A stretch of DNA of 50,348 bases from Levilactobacillus andaensis. Its GTDB lineage: Bacteria > Bacillota > Bacilli > Lactobacillales > Lactobacillaceae. Below the pieces are notes generated by a model. The model saw only the letters and a list, made by a program, of their open reading frames with translations, was not told where the DNA came from and searched no databases. The translations under genes were made by a program, and so were the position numbers. The DNA is taken from NCBI RefSeq assembly GCF_016861695.1, contig NZ_BOLP01000021.1:1-50348 (forward strand), given 5' to 3'. Shown here piece by piece: positions 22,520 to 32,400 of this stretch; the first letter of the stretch is position 1, and every line of letters starts with the position of its first letter.

Positions 22520-23053
22520 ATGGGAGAATCAAATCAAGATCCAGCACCTAAAAATGTGAGCGCAGAGCAATTCAATGCTCTATCGCAAAAGGTTGACAGT
22601 CTCGCTGGGCTACCCGAACAACTTAAAGGGCTGACCGACACGATTAAGGGATTGACAGCTACTAGCCAACCGACCCCACCAGCACCTAAGCAAGACCCAG
22701 AACCGCCTACTCCCAAAGAACCAACGGAGTTAGGCGGTTTTACTTTGGACCAAATTCAAGCAATGGCCGCTGAAAATAAAGCCAATGCTGAAAAATCACG
22801 GCAAACAGCATTGGAATCAGCTGCTAAGGAAAATGGTATTACACTGGACGACAGCTTATCAGCAATGATTCTGAACTCCAGCAAGACGCCAGAAGATATT
22901 GCCACAAACATCAAATCGCTTGCCGGACTGAAAACGTCAGAACAGCCAAACCCTGACCCTGGATTTAATCCAGATAGTAATCACACGTCAAAGGGTGCAT
23001 TCAATGAGGCACTGACTGCCAGTTTTGGCGAGAACAACAAAGAAAAGGAATAG
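22520..23053 (+). CDS. Scaffolding protein
   Basis: 177 residues behind AGGAGG. Coiled-coil-forming N-terminus (AEQFNALSQKVDSLAGLPEQ), Pro-rich middle (TPPAPKQDPEPPTPKE), helical Ala-rich part, and C-terminal helix ending NKEKE, which would bind the capsid protein. Order between the MuF-type gene and capsid genes supports the call. Confidence 0.8.
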   Translation: MGESNQDPAPKNVSAEQFNALSQKVDSLAGLPEQLKGLTDTIKGLTATSQPTPPAPKQDPEPPTPKEPTELGGFTLDQIQAMAAENKANAEKSRQTALESAAKENGITLDDSLSAMILNSSKTPEDIATNIKSLAGLKTSEQPNPDPGFNPDSNHTSKGAFNEALTASFGENNKEKE

Positions 23054-23064
23054 GAGGGCTCAAA

Positions 23065-23448
23065 ATGCCATTTATTAAGACACGTGTTTTTGGCACAGGT
23101 CGAGAGATTCTGACCAATTTTAGTCACGCATTGCCATTATCCTGCATGGTGCAGGACACTAACGCCACCGCAGATGATAACGGGGTCAAATTCATTAAGG
23201 CTGGGACGCCATTAGGTGCTACCGGATTTAAGATTCGTGACCGTGAAAAGACAGTTCTGTCCCCAGCGACTGACGCCAGCCAAGCAGTAGGAATTGCCAT
23301 GCACGACATCAACGTAAGCGATGGCGTAGCGCGTGACACAGTTATTTTTCGTGGGGATGTCGTTTACAGCAACATGGACACGGACGTTCAGGCGCTGTTT
23401 ACGGACGAAATGGAAAAGGCATTATCACCACAAATCACTTTAGTCTAG
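23065..23448 (+). CDS. Head decoration / accessory head protein
   Basis: 127 residues behind GGAGGG. Beta-rich with ATGFKIRDREKTVLSPATDA and VARDTVIFRGDVVYS, a layout like small head-decoration (HDPD) or lambda-D-like proteins encoded just before the major capsid gene. Probably stabilises the expanded capsid. Confidence 0.7.
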   Translation: MPFIKTRVFGTGREILTNFSHALPLSCMVQDTNATADDNGVKFIKAGTPLGATGFKIRDREKTVLSPATDASQAVGIAMHDINVSDGVARDTVIFRGDVVYSNMDTDVQALFTDEMEKALSPQITLV

Positions 23449-23460
23449 GGAGGCTAACTC

Positions 23461-24624
23461 ATGACAGCAATGGAAAACATCGCGGAAATCAATACGCCAA
23501 AGAATATGCTGACGTGGTACGAGAAAAAGATTTTAACTTTGCCACCATATATCGGTGAATTGTACTTCCCATCAATCAAAGTTCAAACCGACTTGCTCTC
23601 TTACCTCATGCAGAGCCAGCGTGCGCCAATGTTGACCGCACAAAGTTCTTATGATTCTCGACCAGTACCAATGAACCGGGATAAGTTCGAGCAAAAGGTA
23701 CTGCACACCAAGTTCTTCCGTTCCGCTATGGCGATGAATGAAAAGGACCTGGTCGAGCTTAACCAGGCATTGGCTGACCAGAATGATGGATTGATTAAAA
23801 CGGCAATCAAAAAGTTGTTTGACAATAAAGTACAACCACTGCTAGACATGCGGGCCCGTCGTGAATGGCTTGACATGCAAGCACTGGTTACCGGTCAAAT
23901 CTCACTGAACCCTGCAGAACCAACCCTGATCTATGAAACTGACGAGCGCTTGGACATGGAAGCTGCGACTGACTGGACAGACACAGAAAACTCTGATCCG
24001 TTCAAAGACATTACCGATGCGGTCGACAATCTGAAACACACTCATGGTATTGTGCCGAACCAAATCTTGATGAACACGAACACGCTGCGAATTTTCCGTC
24101 ATAACGAAAAACTCAAAGCAACGCTGTTTACCAACAATATCAACACCAAGAACGCTTGGCTGCCAGAAACTACAGTAATCAATGCAATTTTGGATGAACT
24201 GCATATTGTTCCGGTCGTCTATGACCAAGGGTTTGAAGACGAAAGTGGCACCTTCCATCCATACGTTCCAGATGGCAAGGTAGTCATCATGAACGCACCA
24301 ATCCCACAAGCCTTTGCTAAGACGGGGGGGAATTCCTCAACTGGTGTCTCAAACGGACAACCAATCGGTCATATGGCGTTTGCACCAACTCCAGAAGAAC
24401 TGCAGAATCAGCTTGGCAACATTCCAAACAAGGACATTCAATTTTATGATACTGCGGTCGCTTACCACGAGTACTTCGATAACGCCTTGTCACAATTCCA
24501 GACCATTATCTCTATGAACTGCTTGCCAACGCTTGAAGGTGGACGAACGATTGTACGGATGACGACTTCCAAGCCGGCAGCTAGTGGAACCACGACTACG
24601 ACTGATACCGGAGCGAGTAAGTAG
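23461..24624 (+). CDS. Major capsid protein (gpE-like, HK97 fold)
   Basis: 387 residues in the zero frame, GGGAGG upstream. The N-terminus (KILTLPPYIGELYFPSIKVQ) and the E-loop and P-domain layout match phage major capsid protein E (PF03864). The Thr-rich end DTGASK is followed by TAG 24622-24624. In the +1 frame the sequence continues for 24 more residues that resemble the end of the next gene product, so a longer frameshifted form is likely. Confidence 0.92.
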   Translation: MTAMENIAEINTPKNMLTWYEKKILTLPPYIGELYFPSIKVQTDLLSYLMQSQRAPMLTAQSSYDSRPVPMNRDKFEQKVLHTKFFRSAMAMNEKDLVELNQALADQNDGLIKTAIKKLFDNKVQPLLDMRARREWLDMQALVTGQISLNPAEPTLIYETDERLDMEAATDWTDTENSDPFKDITDAVDNLKHTHGIVPNQILMNTNTLRIFRHNEKLKATLFTNNINTKNAWLPETTVINAILDELHIVPVVYDQGFEDESGTFHPYVPDGKVVIMNAPIPQAFAKTGGNSSTGVSNGQPIGHMAFAPTPEELQNQLGNIPNKDIQFYDTAVAYHEYFDNALSQFQTIISMNCLPTLEGGRTIVRMTTSKPAASGTTTTTDTGASK

Positions 24625-24694
24625 CGGTGCGAGTAAGCCCACACTAAATGGAATCAATACTACACCGACGACAGTCAGAATCAATTTGAGCTAG
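24619..24694 (+). other. Probable +1 frameshift site and C-terminal extension of the capsid protein
   Basis: A +1 slip at AAG-T-AGC (24619-24625) joins ..TGASK to SGASKPTLNGINTTPTTV and on to RINLS, stop TAG 24692-24694. The tail matches ASKPKLGDISTTDNSATINLS at the end of the neighbouring Fn3 protein. DNA and the following AGCTAGGAGGA are also similar between the two. Listeria phage PSA is an established case of +1 frameshifting at capsid and tail gene ends. Confidence 0.65.
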
Positions 24695-24706
24695 GAGGAT
24701 TATCTT

Positions 24707-25210
24707 ATGGCAGATACAGTAACATTTGATATTTTTGATGATAAGGGTACCAAAGTGCTTGATGGGAAACCGTCTCCCGATGTGCTCTCAAGTTTGAACA
24801 GTAACACGACTCTCAAGGGCTATACAGCAGCTTACGCTGGAAAAGATGCCAAGCTAGCGCTACCTGACATGATCACTAAGCCCGGCAAACCATCATTAGC
24901 AGTTACAGGTGACGATGGTAAGGCTACTTACACGGTCACTCCAGCAACTGGGGACGGTGATACGCCACGCACCTACACGGTCAGCTACTCTGCTGATGGC
25001 AAAACGTTTACCAACGCCACCGGCACTGAAACAACTGGTGAAGTGATGGGGCTGACTAACGGGACAGACTACACTTTCAAGGCTGTCACAAACAACTCAG
25101 ATGGCAGTTCTACAGTTTCCGACACGGTAACGGTGACACCGGCGGCGAGTAAACCCAAGCTAGGGGACATCTCAACCACTGATAATAGTGCCACAATCAA
25201 TCTAAGCTAG
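24707..25210 (+). CDS. Fibronectin type III domain head protein
   Basis: 167 residues, CTAGGAGG 8-10 nt before ATG. Residues about 57-146 form an Fn3/Ig-like domain (TYTVTPATGDG ... RTYTVSYSADGKTF ... GLTNGTDYTFKAVTNNSDGS). The C-terminal 22 residues resemble the frameshifted tail of the capsid protein. Such Ig-like domains often decorate capsids and bind carbohydrates on the host surface. Located between capsid and connector genes, so a head decoration role is likely. Confidence 0.75.
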   Translation: MADTVTFDIFDDKGTKVLDGKPSPDVLSSLNSNTTLKGYTAAYAGKDAKLALPDMITKPGKPSLAVTGDDGKATYTVTPATGDGDTPRTYTVSYSADGKTFTNATGTETTGEVMGLTNGTDYTFKAVTNNSDGSSTVSDTVTVTPAASKPKLGDISTTDNSATINLS

Positions 25211-25224
25211 GAGGAAAATAGCTG

Positions 25225-25404
25225 ATGGCTGAAAAAATTGAATACGCAAAATTGACTCGCTACACCGTAGTAAAAGGTGATAGCGAGTTTTCTATTGCCG
25301 AGCATTTTAAGGTTAGCGTTGGTGCTTTACGAGAGGTCAATTCCCGCAGTGCTGGCAACTACCTGAAGCCGGGTCGCAAAATTTACTTGCCACTCGAAAA
25401 ATAG
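25225..25404 (+). CDS. Free-standing LysM domain protein
   Basis: 59 residues, AGGAGG 9 nt before ATG. The whole protein is a LysM-like module: YTVVKGDSEFSIAEHFKVSV, then LREVNS and LKPGRKIYLP. LysM binds peptidoglycan-type glycans, or acts as a structural joint in phage tails. Its place among head genes, after the Fn3 gene, is unusual. Confidence 0.75.
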   Translation: MAEKIEYAKLTRYTVVKGDSEFSIAEHFKVSVGALREVNSRSAGNYLKPGRKIYLPLEK

Positions 25405-25419
25405 TGAGGAGGCCATATC

Positions 25420-25758
25420 ATGGCAGTCGAAGATGAGGGCCATACGAAGCTGATGAATTCAATCAAACTACTTGCTGGGGCGGATGCCGCTGGCGTTAGT
25501 GATGAGCAACTTGAAAAATTCATCGACATTGCACGGGCCTATGTCGGCACGTTTAAGCCACCTGAAGCGGTGGCTGACCAATTAACCGCACTATGGGTTG
25601 CACACCTCTTAGCGGCTAAAATAGCCAATCTGGGGACGGTAAAAATCAATAGTGTTTGGATTGAGCGTGAAAGTGCGTCTGGTAACCAATGGTTTGATCA
25701 GTTCTGGTCCTTACTTAACGCTTTAGGGCTTGGGAAAGCGCGGGTGATTGGATTTTGA
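25420..25758 (+). CDS. Head-tail connector (adaptor-like)
   Basis: 112 residues behind GAGGAGG. Helical, with LEKFIDIARAYVGTF and QLTALWVAHLLAAKIAN, the typical pattern of the gp6/gp15-type adaptor that joins the portal (DUF4054-like). First of four overlapping connector genes; overlaps the next by 4 nt (TTGA). Confidence 0.7.
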   Translation: MAVEDEGHTKLMNSIKLLAGADAAGVSDEQLEKFIDIARAYVGTFKPPEAVADQLTALWVAHLLAAKIANLGTVKINSVWIERESASGNQWFDQFWSLLNALGLGKARVIGF

Positions 25759-26369
25759 CACAAGATTTTAACGACGCTGACGGGATTCTTAGGGAATTCC
25801 GCAAGCTGAACAATCTTACTGTGCGTGTTGGGGCCTTAAAGGCTACTGATGGGCACTCTGAACAGCATATGGAAATGATTGCCATGGCTAACGAAAATGG
25901 GGTACCACACATCCGGCCGGTCCATGGTCAATGGCTGACAATTCCAACCAAGTTGGCTGGTGATCATAGCGCCAGGGAGATTGACGGACTTTTTAAACCA
26001 CACGGTAAAAATGTGCTGGTCAAGGCTAACGGAAACGGCGGATTAGACATCTATTTCATTCTGAAAAAGGAAATCACGGTGCCTAAACGTCCGTTTTTAA
26101 GCGGTACATTTATCCGTAAGTTCGAAACTTCGTGGTTCGAGTTAGCTAAGGTGGAAATCTCTAAGCTTAGTGTTGGTGAAATGACGGCCCGTGAAGTGAT
26201 GGCAAGCATGGGACGTCGAATGGCACGCGATGTGCAAGCTACCATTTCTGCAATGAAGTCACCGGCTAACGCACCGGCAACCATTGAACGTAAGGGTAAG
26301 GATAACCCGTTGATTGATACCGGGGCTTTGTATCGGTCAATCAGTTGGACGGAGGATGTGTATGGATAA
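25755..26369 (+). CDS. HK97 gp10-like / tail-completion family protein
   Basis: 204 residues, TTG start overlapping the previous stop. The segment FNDADGILREFRKLNNLTVRVG, the central EMIAMANENG, and the end PLIDTGALYRSISW fit the neck/tail-completion family that includes Mu gpG-like proteins. It should help close the head or join the tail. Overlaps the next gene by 8 nt. Confidence 0.7.
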   Translation: MTQDFNDADGILREFRKLNNLTVRVGALKATDGHSEQHMEMIAMANENGVPHIRPVHGQWLTIPTKLAGDHSAREIDGLFKPHGKNVLVKANGNGGLDIYFILKKEITVPKRPFLSGTFIRKFETSWFELAKVEISKLSVGEMTAREVMASMGRRMARDVQATISAMKSPANAPATIERKGKDNPLIDTGALYRSISWTEDVYG

Positions 26370-26748
26370 TCTAATGCTAGCGCAAGTTAGAGACATTTTC
26401 CCACTGCTGGCGGTCAACTTTGAATTGCTACAAGTAGGTGAAAGTACGCCTGACGATTCGACTGGTGGGTTTTCAGCACCGGATGATGATGCGACGGACC
26501 TTACGCCTATCAAACAGATTTGCGAACCATTAATCCCTGAATCTAAAGCTCAGTCCATGCAGATGGGGGCAGGCGGTGGATTTACAAACTATGTCTATCA
26601 ATGGTTCTCACTGACTGACTATCCCAAAGGCACACTCGTTCTCTACGCAGGAATCGTTCTTGAGGTAGTTGAACGGGAGCCGTACTGGGAACAGGGGGGG
26701 TTCGCCATCTACTACTTGCAGAACAGAAGTGATCACAGTGACTTATAA
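26362..26748 (+). CDS. Head closure / connector protein
   Basis: 128 residues, ATG 26362 placed 6 nt after GGAGG. Beta-rich with MGAGGGFTNYVYQWFSLTDY and YAGIVLEVVEREPYW. Position between the gp10-like and tail terminator-like genes supports a stopper/closure role; sequence alone gives no firm family. Confidence 0.6.
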   Translation: MDNLMLAQVRDIFPLLAVNFELLQVGESTPDDSTGGFSAPDDDATDLTPIKQICEPLIPESKAQSMQMGAGGGFTNYVYQWFSLTDYPKGTLVLYAGIVLEVVEREPYWEQGGFAIYYLQNRSDHSDL

Positions 26749-27229
26749 GGCAAAAACTTATGATTGGAATCGAATGATCGAAGGATTGGTTGCAGTCATG
26801 CGTGACATCACCGGCAATCAAGTTCCAATCTATAGCCGCTCCCGGTCAGCAGACCATAAGGGCTATCCGTTTATCGTTTTTGACCTGCGTCAGCATCCAG
26901 AAATCGTCCAATCAGTCGAAAAGACCCATGAAATTTTTGACCGAGTGATTTCGGTTCAGTGTTGGGCGGAGACGGACGGTGAGGCTAATGCCATCTGTGA
27001 CGATCTACAGACACTGCTTTATGACTTCAAGTACCGGGAGCAGCTTAAATCTTATGGAATTATTTTTGAGAAGGTAGTCGAAAGGGACCATAGCAGCGAT
27101 GTTTTGGCCCCTTTTTTGCAGGCTTCTTACTACGGGTTCGATATGGTCGTGCAGCTGGTTCGTAACTACACGAGTGAGTACCCGAATATCACAAAATATG
27201 GGGGTTCAAATAATGACTCAAACGATTAA
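26738..27229 (+). CDS. Tail terminator-like protein
   Basis: 163 residues from GTG 26738; GTG 26729 is also possible and neither has a strong ribosome binding site, so coupling to the previous gene (11-nt overlap) is likely. Contains WNRMIEGLVAVMRDITGNQV, VISVQCWAETDGEANAICDD and VLAPFLQASYYGFDMVVQLV, the alpha-beta layout of tail terminators and LIC_12616-like proteins. Overlaps the sheath start. Confidence 0.65.
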   Translation: MTYKAKTYDWNRMIEGLVAVMRDITGNQVPIYSRSRSADHKGYPFIVFDLRQHPEIVQSVEKTHEIFDRVISVQCWAETDGEANAICDDLQTLLYDFKYREQLKSYGIIFEKVVERDHSSDVLAPFLQASYYGFDMVVQLVRNYTSEYPNITKYGGSNNDSND

Positions 27230-28358
27230 TGGCCGAGTGATCGAAGTATCTTCGGTCCATGTGACAACAAGTTATGCACAAGTTGTTAGCGACATTGGAA
27301 TGCGTGGCGTTCAAATGAGTGTCGCGGGTACCAAGGAAGGTATTAAGAACTACCGCAGTCTGGCCGATTTGCAAGACGACTACGACATCGATACACCAGT
27401 CTGGAATCAGGCCAATGCGTACTTCAAGGGCACACCAGACGGGGCCTTCTTTGTCATGACATACGACAAGGACTATGTCGCAAATCAAAAGCCAACACTG
27501 GATGGAGTTACCACGACTGATGATTCTGCAAGCGTGGCTTTGTCAGGTACGCCAGCTGCCGAAAGCGGGTTAATCCACGCTCTCAGCAAGTACTACTACG
27601 CTGGTGCTGAGTATCATCTGTTCCCAATCGCCAGCGAAGACGATAAGGCTATGGCGCTCACGCTATCTAACTTCGTTGAAGCACAAGACCGTGGGATTTT
27701 AATGCTGTCCATGACTACTGAGGCTGGACGTATCGCGGTTGCTGATGACTTTACGTTCTTAGAACAAATCAAGGCTAACCGAGCTACTAAGCTGGTCTCT
27801 CTACCAGCCGACAAAGATGCTACTAACTCAATTGGTGCCGATGCTTTAGGCCACTATGTTGGTGATGCTGCCGGTGCCAATTTTAAGTTCGTTAGCGGTT
27901 TAAGCGTGACACCACAGGATAAGTACGAATTGACAAACGACGATATGGCTGTTTATGAAAAGTACAACGTCGGCACTTATGCTAATGAGAATAATCAGGA
28001 CATCATCACGAATGGTCGGACACTTTCGGGGATGGCACTGTCAACGATGGTCATCAAAGATTCTATGGCTAAGGACATTACCAGTACCGTAAGTGACTAC
28101 TTGTATAAAAACCGTCGAGTGCCATACGCGTCAACAGGGATTAAGGCAGTTCGGGGATTACTGATGGGTATTCTAGGCAGTTATCAAACGGCCGGTCTGA
28201 TCAAGAGCTATACGCTTAACGACCCTGATCCAGACGCCATCACTGAAGAAAAGAAGGCTACTGGCATTCTTGATATCTTTGCATGGACTTGGGAATCAGT
28301 CCCAACCATTGATGACGCTGAATTTGCACAAACCTTAGTCGTTTACGACGGGCAATAG
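27213..28358 (+). CDS. Contractile tail sheath protein (DUF3383 type)
   Basis: 381 residues, ATG 27213 after GGGGG. The long N-terminus (GRVIEVSSVHVTTSYAQVVS), FVEAQDRGILMLS, and the C-terminal domain with YKNRRVPYASTGIKAVRG and GILDIFAWTWESVP match the DUF3383 sheath family. This is the key evidence that the phage is a myovirus. The sheath contracts to drive the tube into the cell. Confidence 0.88.
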   Translation: MTQTINGRVIEVSSVHVTTSYAQVVSDIGMRGVQMSVAGTKEGIKNYRSLADLQDDYDIDTPVWNQANAYFKGTPDGAFFVMTYDKDYVANQKPTLDGVTTTDDSASVALSGTPAAESGLIHALSKYYYAGAEYHLFPIASEDDKAMALTLSNFVEAQDRGILMLSMTTEAGRIAVADDFTFLEQIKANRATKLVSLPADKDATNSIGADALGHYVGDAAGANFKFVSGLSVTPQDKYELTNDDMAVYEKYNVGTYANENNQDIITNGRTLSGMALSTMVIKDSMAKDITSTVSDYLYKNRRVPYASTGIKAVRGLLMGILGSYQTAGLIKSYTLNDPDPDAITEEKKATGILDIFAWTWESVPTIDDAEFAQTLVVYDGQ

Positions 28359-28373
28359 AGAGGGGACTTCTAT

Positions 28374-28793
28374 ATGGCTTCAATTAATAACTTTACTGAC
28401 AGTCACTGGGACGCTGCGGATACGGTTGTAACTGTCGATTCAGTCCAACCAATGCTTTACGCAACTGGGGATATTTTTACGCTGACGTTCACTAATGACT
28501 TGGTCACTATCAGTATGGATATCTTCGGTCATGGGATCACTATCATTCATCACGATGGTTCTGCGACCTTCCAACTGAACCTAATCGCGATGGAAGAAGT
28601 TTATCTGAACATTTTGAAGGATTACAAGCCAGAAGATGTTCACGTCATCGACGTTATGACGCCAGTTGAACACATTCACATCGATTCAGCTTACTTGCCT
28701 AAGCTCCCACCAATTGGTGTAGGTAGTGACGCACCAACCCGGCAGCTTGAATTTAATACGCCATACGCTTTGGCCGAACCGGTTGCCGCTTAG
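28374..28793 (+). CDS. Tail tube protein (DUF3277-like)
   Basis: 139 residues, GAGGGGAC upstream. Beta-rich, with TFTNDLVTISMDIFGHGITI and SATFQLNLIAMEEVYLNIL. Its position directly after a DUF3383 sheath fits the DUF3277-type tube protein that stacks in hexamers inside the sheath. Confidence 0.8.
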   Translation: MASINNFTDSHWDAADTVVTVDSVQPMLYATGDIFTLTFTNDLVTISMDIFGHGITIIHHDGSATFQLNLIAMEEVYLNILKDYKPEDVHVIDVMTPVEHIHIDSAYLPKLPPIGVGSDAPTRQLEFNTPYALAEPVAA

Positions 28794-28837
28794 TAGCGGT
28801 TTTTATTTTGCACAAATTCATTTAGGAGGAATTATTT

Positions 28838-29260
28838 ATGACTGAAAATGCTAAAGATGTAACACCAGAAAAGACTGCAGTAGCGACGAAAGATGCTAAA
28901 AAGGAGCCAGAATGGCAAGGTAAGTTTGAAGATGTCACCAATCATCAACGGGCCTTTACCATCACCGAATCTGATGGTACTGAAATCAAGGTCCCAATGA
29001 ATTGGCCAGGCCGAACGGTTGCAGAAAACCTAGATGCAACTCAATACGAGTACTTCCAAGATGGCACGTTACGTGACACACCAGGGACTTATCACGAATC
29101 AATGCTTTCGCTTTTTGGAACACCTTTAGTTGGCGGTAAGGTTCATGAACCACTTGATATGAAGTTCTTTGAAAACGAAGCTAATCAGTCGGATCGTAAC
29201 AAGACCTTTAACTTTCTGATGGACAATGGGGAATCGTTTCTTACGGGCATGCTCAACTAG
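28838..29260 (+). CDS. Tail assembly chaperone, first frame
   Basis: 140 residues behind AGGAGG. Lys/Thr-rich N-terminus, then WQGKFEDVTNHQRAFTITES and a C-terminal helical part ending FLTGMLN. Two overlapping frames between the tube and tape measure genes normally encode tail chaperones, the second made by frameshifting. They bind the tape measure during assembly. Confidence 0.7.
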   Translation: MTENAKDVTPEKTAVATKDAKKEPEWQGKFEDVTNHQRAFTITESDGTEIKVPMNWPGRTVAENLDATQYEYFQDGTLRDTPGTYHESMLSLFGTPLVGGKVHEPLDMKFFENEANQSDRNKTFNFLMDNGESFLTGMLN

Positions 29261-29261
29261 T

Positions 29262-29468
29262 TTGAACCAGCGGGCTGTTAAAGCCTATTTGAATTCAAAC
29301 GAACCAGATGTCTTGAAATGGTACGCCTATATGAATGGCACGATTAATTTGACGTTTGACGACATCGATAAGCTAACCATGCCCGAACTATCAGTGATGG
29401 TCTACTGCACGAACGAGCGTATTAAATACCAGGCACAGGTGGAAGCGGGGCGAGCTGTAAATGGCTAG
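29262..29468 (+). CDS. Tail assembly chaperone, second frame
   Basis: 68 residues from TTG 29262, just after the first frame's TAG, but with no ribosome binding site. The frame is open back to 29220, inside the first gene. A +1 slip at TTT-C near 29236 (Phe tRNA re-pairing TTT to TTC) would fuse both. The product has KAYLNSNEPDVLKWYAYMNG and a helical end. Overlaps the tape measure start by 8 nt. Confidence 0.6.
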   Translation: MNQRAVKAYLNSNEPDVLKWYAYMNGTINLTFDDIDKLTMPELSVMVYCTNERIKYQAQVEAGRAVNG

Positions 29469-32400
29469 TAAGATGATTCGTCACGGAACCATTGGTTTTA
29501 GCGTTTCTGGCGACCTTACTAAGCTGGAGCGAGCCAATAAGCTGATGGACCGGTTCCCTAAGCAAGCGGACCGCGTAAAGCGTGCGATGTCGGGGATGAT
29601 CCCACAACGGGCGTTCAACGAAGCGGCTAATGGTTTCGACAAGATTTACAAGTCGTCTAACCGGGCTCGGGAGTCGATTGACAACGCCAAGGACGGCCAA
29701 AAGTTATACGGCTACCAGGCTAGGCGAACCGCTAAGGAAGTAGCCAAGTCATGGGATGGTGTCACTAGGTCACAAGACAAGTCTCGGGTAGCCACGAACA
29801 AGCTGGGGGCTGCGCTATCACGGACTCATGAGCAAGTTGGATCTTCTGCCACCCGTATGGGTGAGAAGAGCGACCGAGCACTTGCAAAGACACGTAGTAG
29901 TGCGACTAGAACCCGCGGCAGTTTTGACCGACTGTACACGTCGGGGAGTCGTCTGACTAACATGGCAAGCATGGTTGCTATGGCCCTGCTGCCTGTTGGG
30001 GCCGCGTTTAAGCATGCTGCTGATCAAGCCACCGAACTTCAGAACAAGTACACGACGATTCGGAACTTGCTGAACACCGGTGGTGAATCTTTAGGCGCTT
30101 CCAAAGCCGAAACTAAGGCTATGCAGAAGGAAAACAACGGGTTCGCGCTACAGTATGGTGTGGATCCGTCCGACATGGCTTCTGGTGGTGAAGAGCTTAT
30201 CCGGCGTGGTTACTCTGGTAAGCAGGAACTGGCGTCCCACAAGTCATTCTTACAGGCCGCACGTGCTTCTGGGGATGACTACAAGTCAGTTGTTAATTAC
30301 GGGGCCTCAGCGCTTGAAAAATTTGGTTACAAGACCAAAGCCGGCGACTCCATCAAAAAGATGCGGAAATACACCGACAAGGTTTTGAACCAAATGTCAT
30401 ATGCTGCGGACCTCACAGCCACCGACTTTACCGGTATTGGTAACGCATTAAACATGGCTGGTGGCACGTCTCATTCTACGGGACAATCGCTTGCAAGTAC
30501 CGTATCCGCGTTAGGTGTTCTGTCTAATAATGGGCTTGATGGGACCTTGAGCGGGACTGGGTTGCGTAAGGTGTTGAACTCCTTCGCGTCCCCGTACACT
30601 TCACTAAAGTCTCGCCAAGGCCAAGCCATCAAAGAATATGGCATTGATACCAACAAGTTTTATGGCAAAGACCATAACTTAAAGTCATTGCCTAGCTTGC
30701 TGGACTATCTGAACAAGAAAACCAGTAACTTATCTGACTCCCAGAAACTAAAGTTCCAAAACAAGTTCTTTGGGGCCACCGGACAAGAAGCCGGTAACTT
30801 CTTGATGGCTAATACCGGGCAGATTCGTAATCTGACTAAGCAGGTCAACCATGCTCAGGGGCAAAAGGGTGGCGGCTACATTGCCAACCTGTCTCGTAAG
30901 AACATGAAGTCCTGGCAGAACCAGATTAACCGTACCAAGCAATACCTAAACGTGATGGGGCAAGGGTTCGCTAAAGATGTCTTGCCCGGATTCACAAAGG
31001 CGTTGAAATATGGTAACGGCATTCTGAATTATTTGATTAAGATGCCTGATCCAGTCAAGAAAGCAGCTGGCTATACGGTTGCAATCGCGACTAGCTTAGC
31101 TGCTGCTGCGGCATCAGTTAAGCTGATGGGTAAGTTTGGTGGATTGCTGTTTGGAAAGGGCAGTGGTAGCAAAGCACGAGGCGTGGCTTCGGTAGCTGAA
31201 ACCGCAGTTGATGATTTAGCGTTGACTGGTGGCAGAGGTGCCAAGACACGAACCGGCAGATTAGCTGCTACACGCTCTAGCTCACGACTAGGTCGGCTTA
31301 GCAGCAAGCTTGGCGGGCTAACCATGCTCGGTGGTGGAACCAAAACTGCTGAAGTTGGTGAGCGTGAAGCCTTACGTCTTGCTAATCGAGGAACTGCTGC
31401 TAAGGTTCTCGGCGGCGTCAAAGCCGTTGGTTCCAAGATTCCATGGCTAGATGTTGCATTAGCCGGTACGTCCCTGATTGGGATTAACAAGAAGAATGCA
31501 GGATCTAAGATTGGAAATGCCGGTGGAACCCTTGCTGGCATGGAAGGTGGAGCTGCTTTAGGTAGTCTTCTGGGACCAGTTGGAACTCTAATTGGTGGTG
31601 CGGCTGGTGCTGCAGGAGGTGGATTTTTAGGATCTAAGGCCGGAAGGTCCATCCAGCATGCAGTTACTCATCAATCCAAGCGAAACAGCATGTACGTTGC
31701 CGGAGTAGGCGATGTCTACGGCACCCAACCAGCAATTTCGATGAAGCCCAAGCCGAAAAAGACTGGTGTCGTACTAGGATCTAAGAAATGGGATGAAAAA
31801 AATCTCAGTTCTAAGAACCTAAAGTACATTCAGCAGGCTACCAAGCTAGAACAGCAAGGTAATGTTGAATGGGCTAACTCCGCCGGTAAGACCACTAAGA
31901 AGCTCCGGGGTACCTATGACTCTCTCTACAGTCTTGCTAAGAAACGCGCTGATGGACAGCTTTCTAATGATCAGAAGGGGTATTCCTATTTAAAAAAGGC
32001 GGGACTACTAAACGTAAGTGCCGCCGATAGCGCATATTCTCATGAGAAGAATAGTATTCAGAAACGCGTTGGTTCTCTACGTTCAGGATTGAATCAAATC
32101 CTGAATAACGATAAGATGAGCGGGTCGAAACGTGCTAAAGCGATTGACAAGGTTAACCGTCAAATTCTATCTCTGACTGATAATGGTTCTCTTAAGCAAA
32201 AAGCCATTATGTCTAAGATGATGCACTCAAACACGCATCTGACTACAGAAGGATATGCAAAAATTCTTACGGCCAGTCGTAAAAACGAGAAGAAGACGGT
32301 TGCTAGTGCCCAGAAAACTTACACTGCTGAGGTTAAGTCAGCTGATAAGCGCTTGTCTAAGGCTAAGAACTTAGCTAGGACTTTGCCGGGCCTCTCAGAA

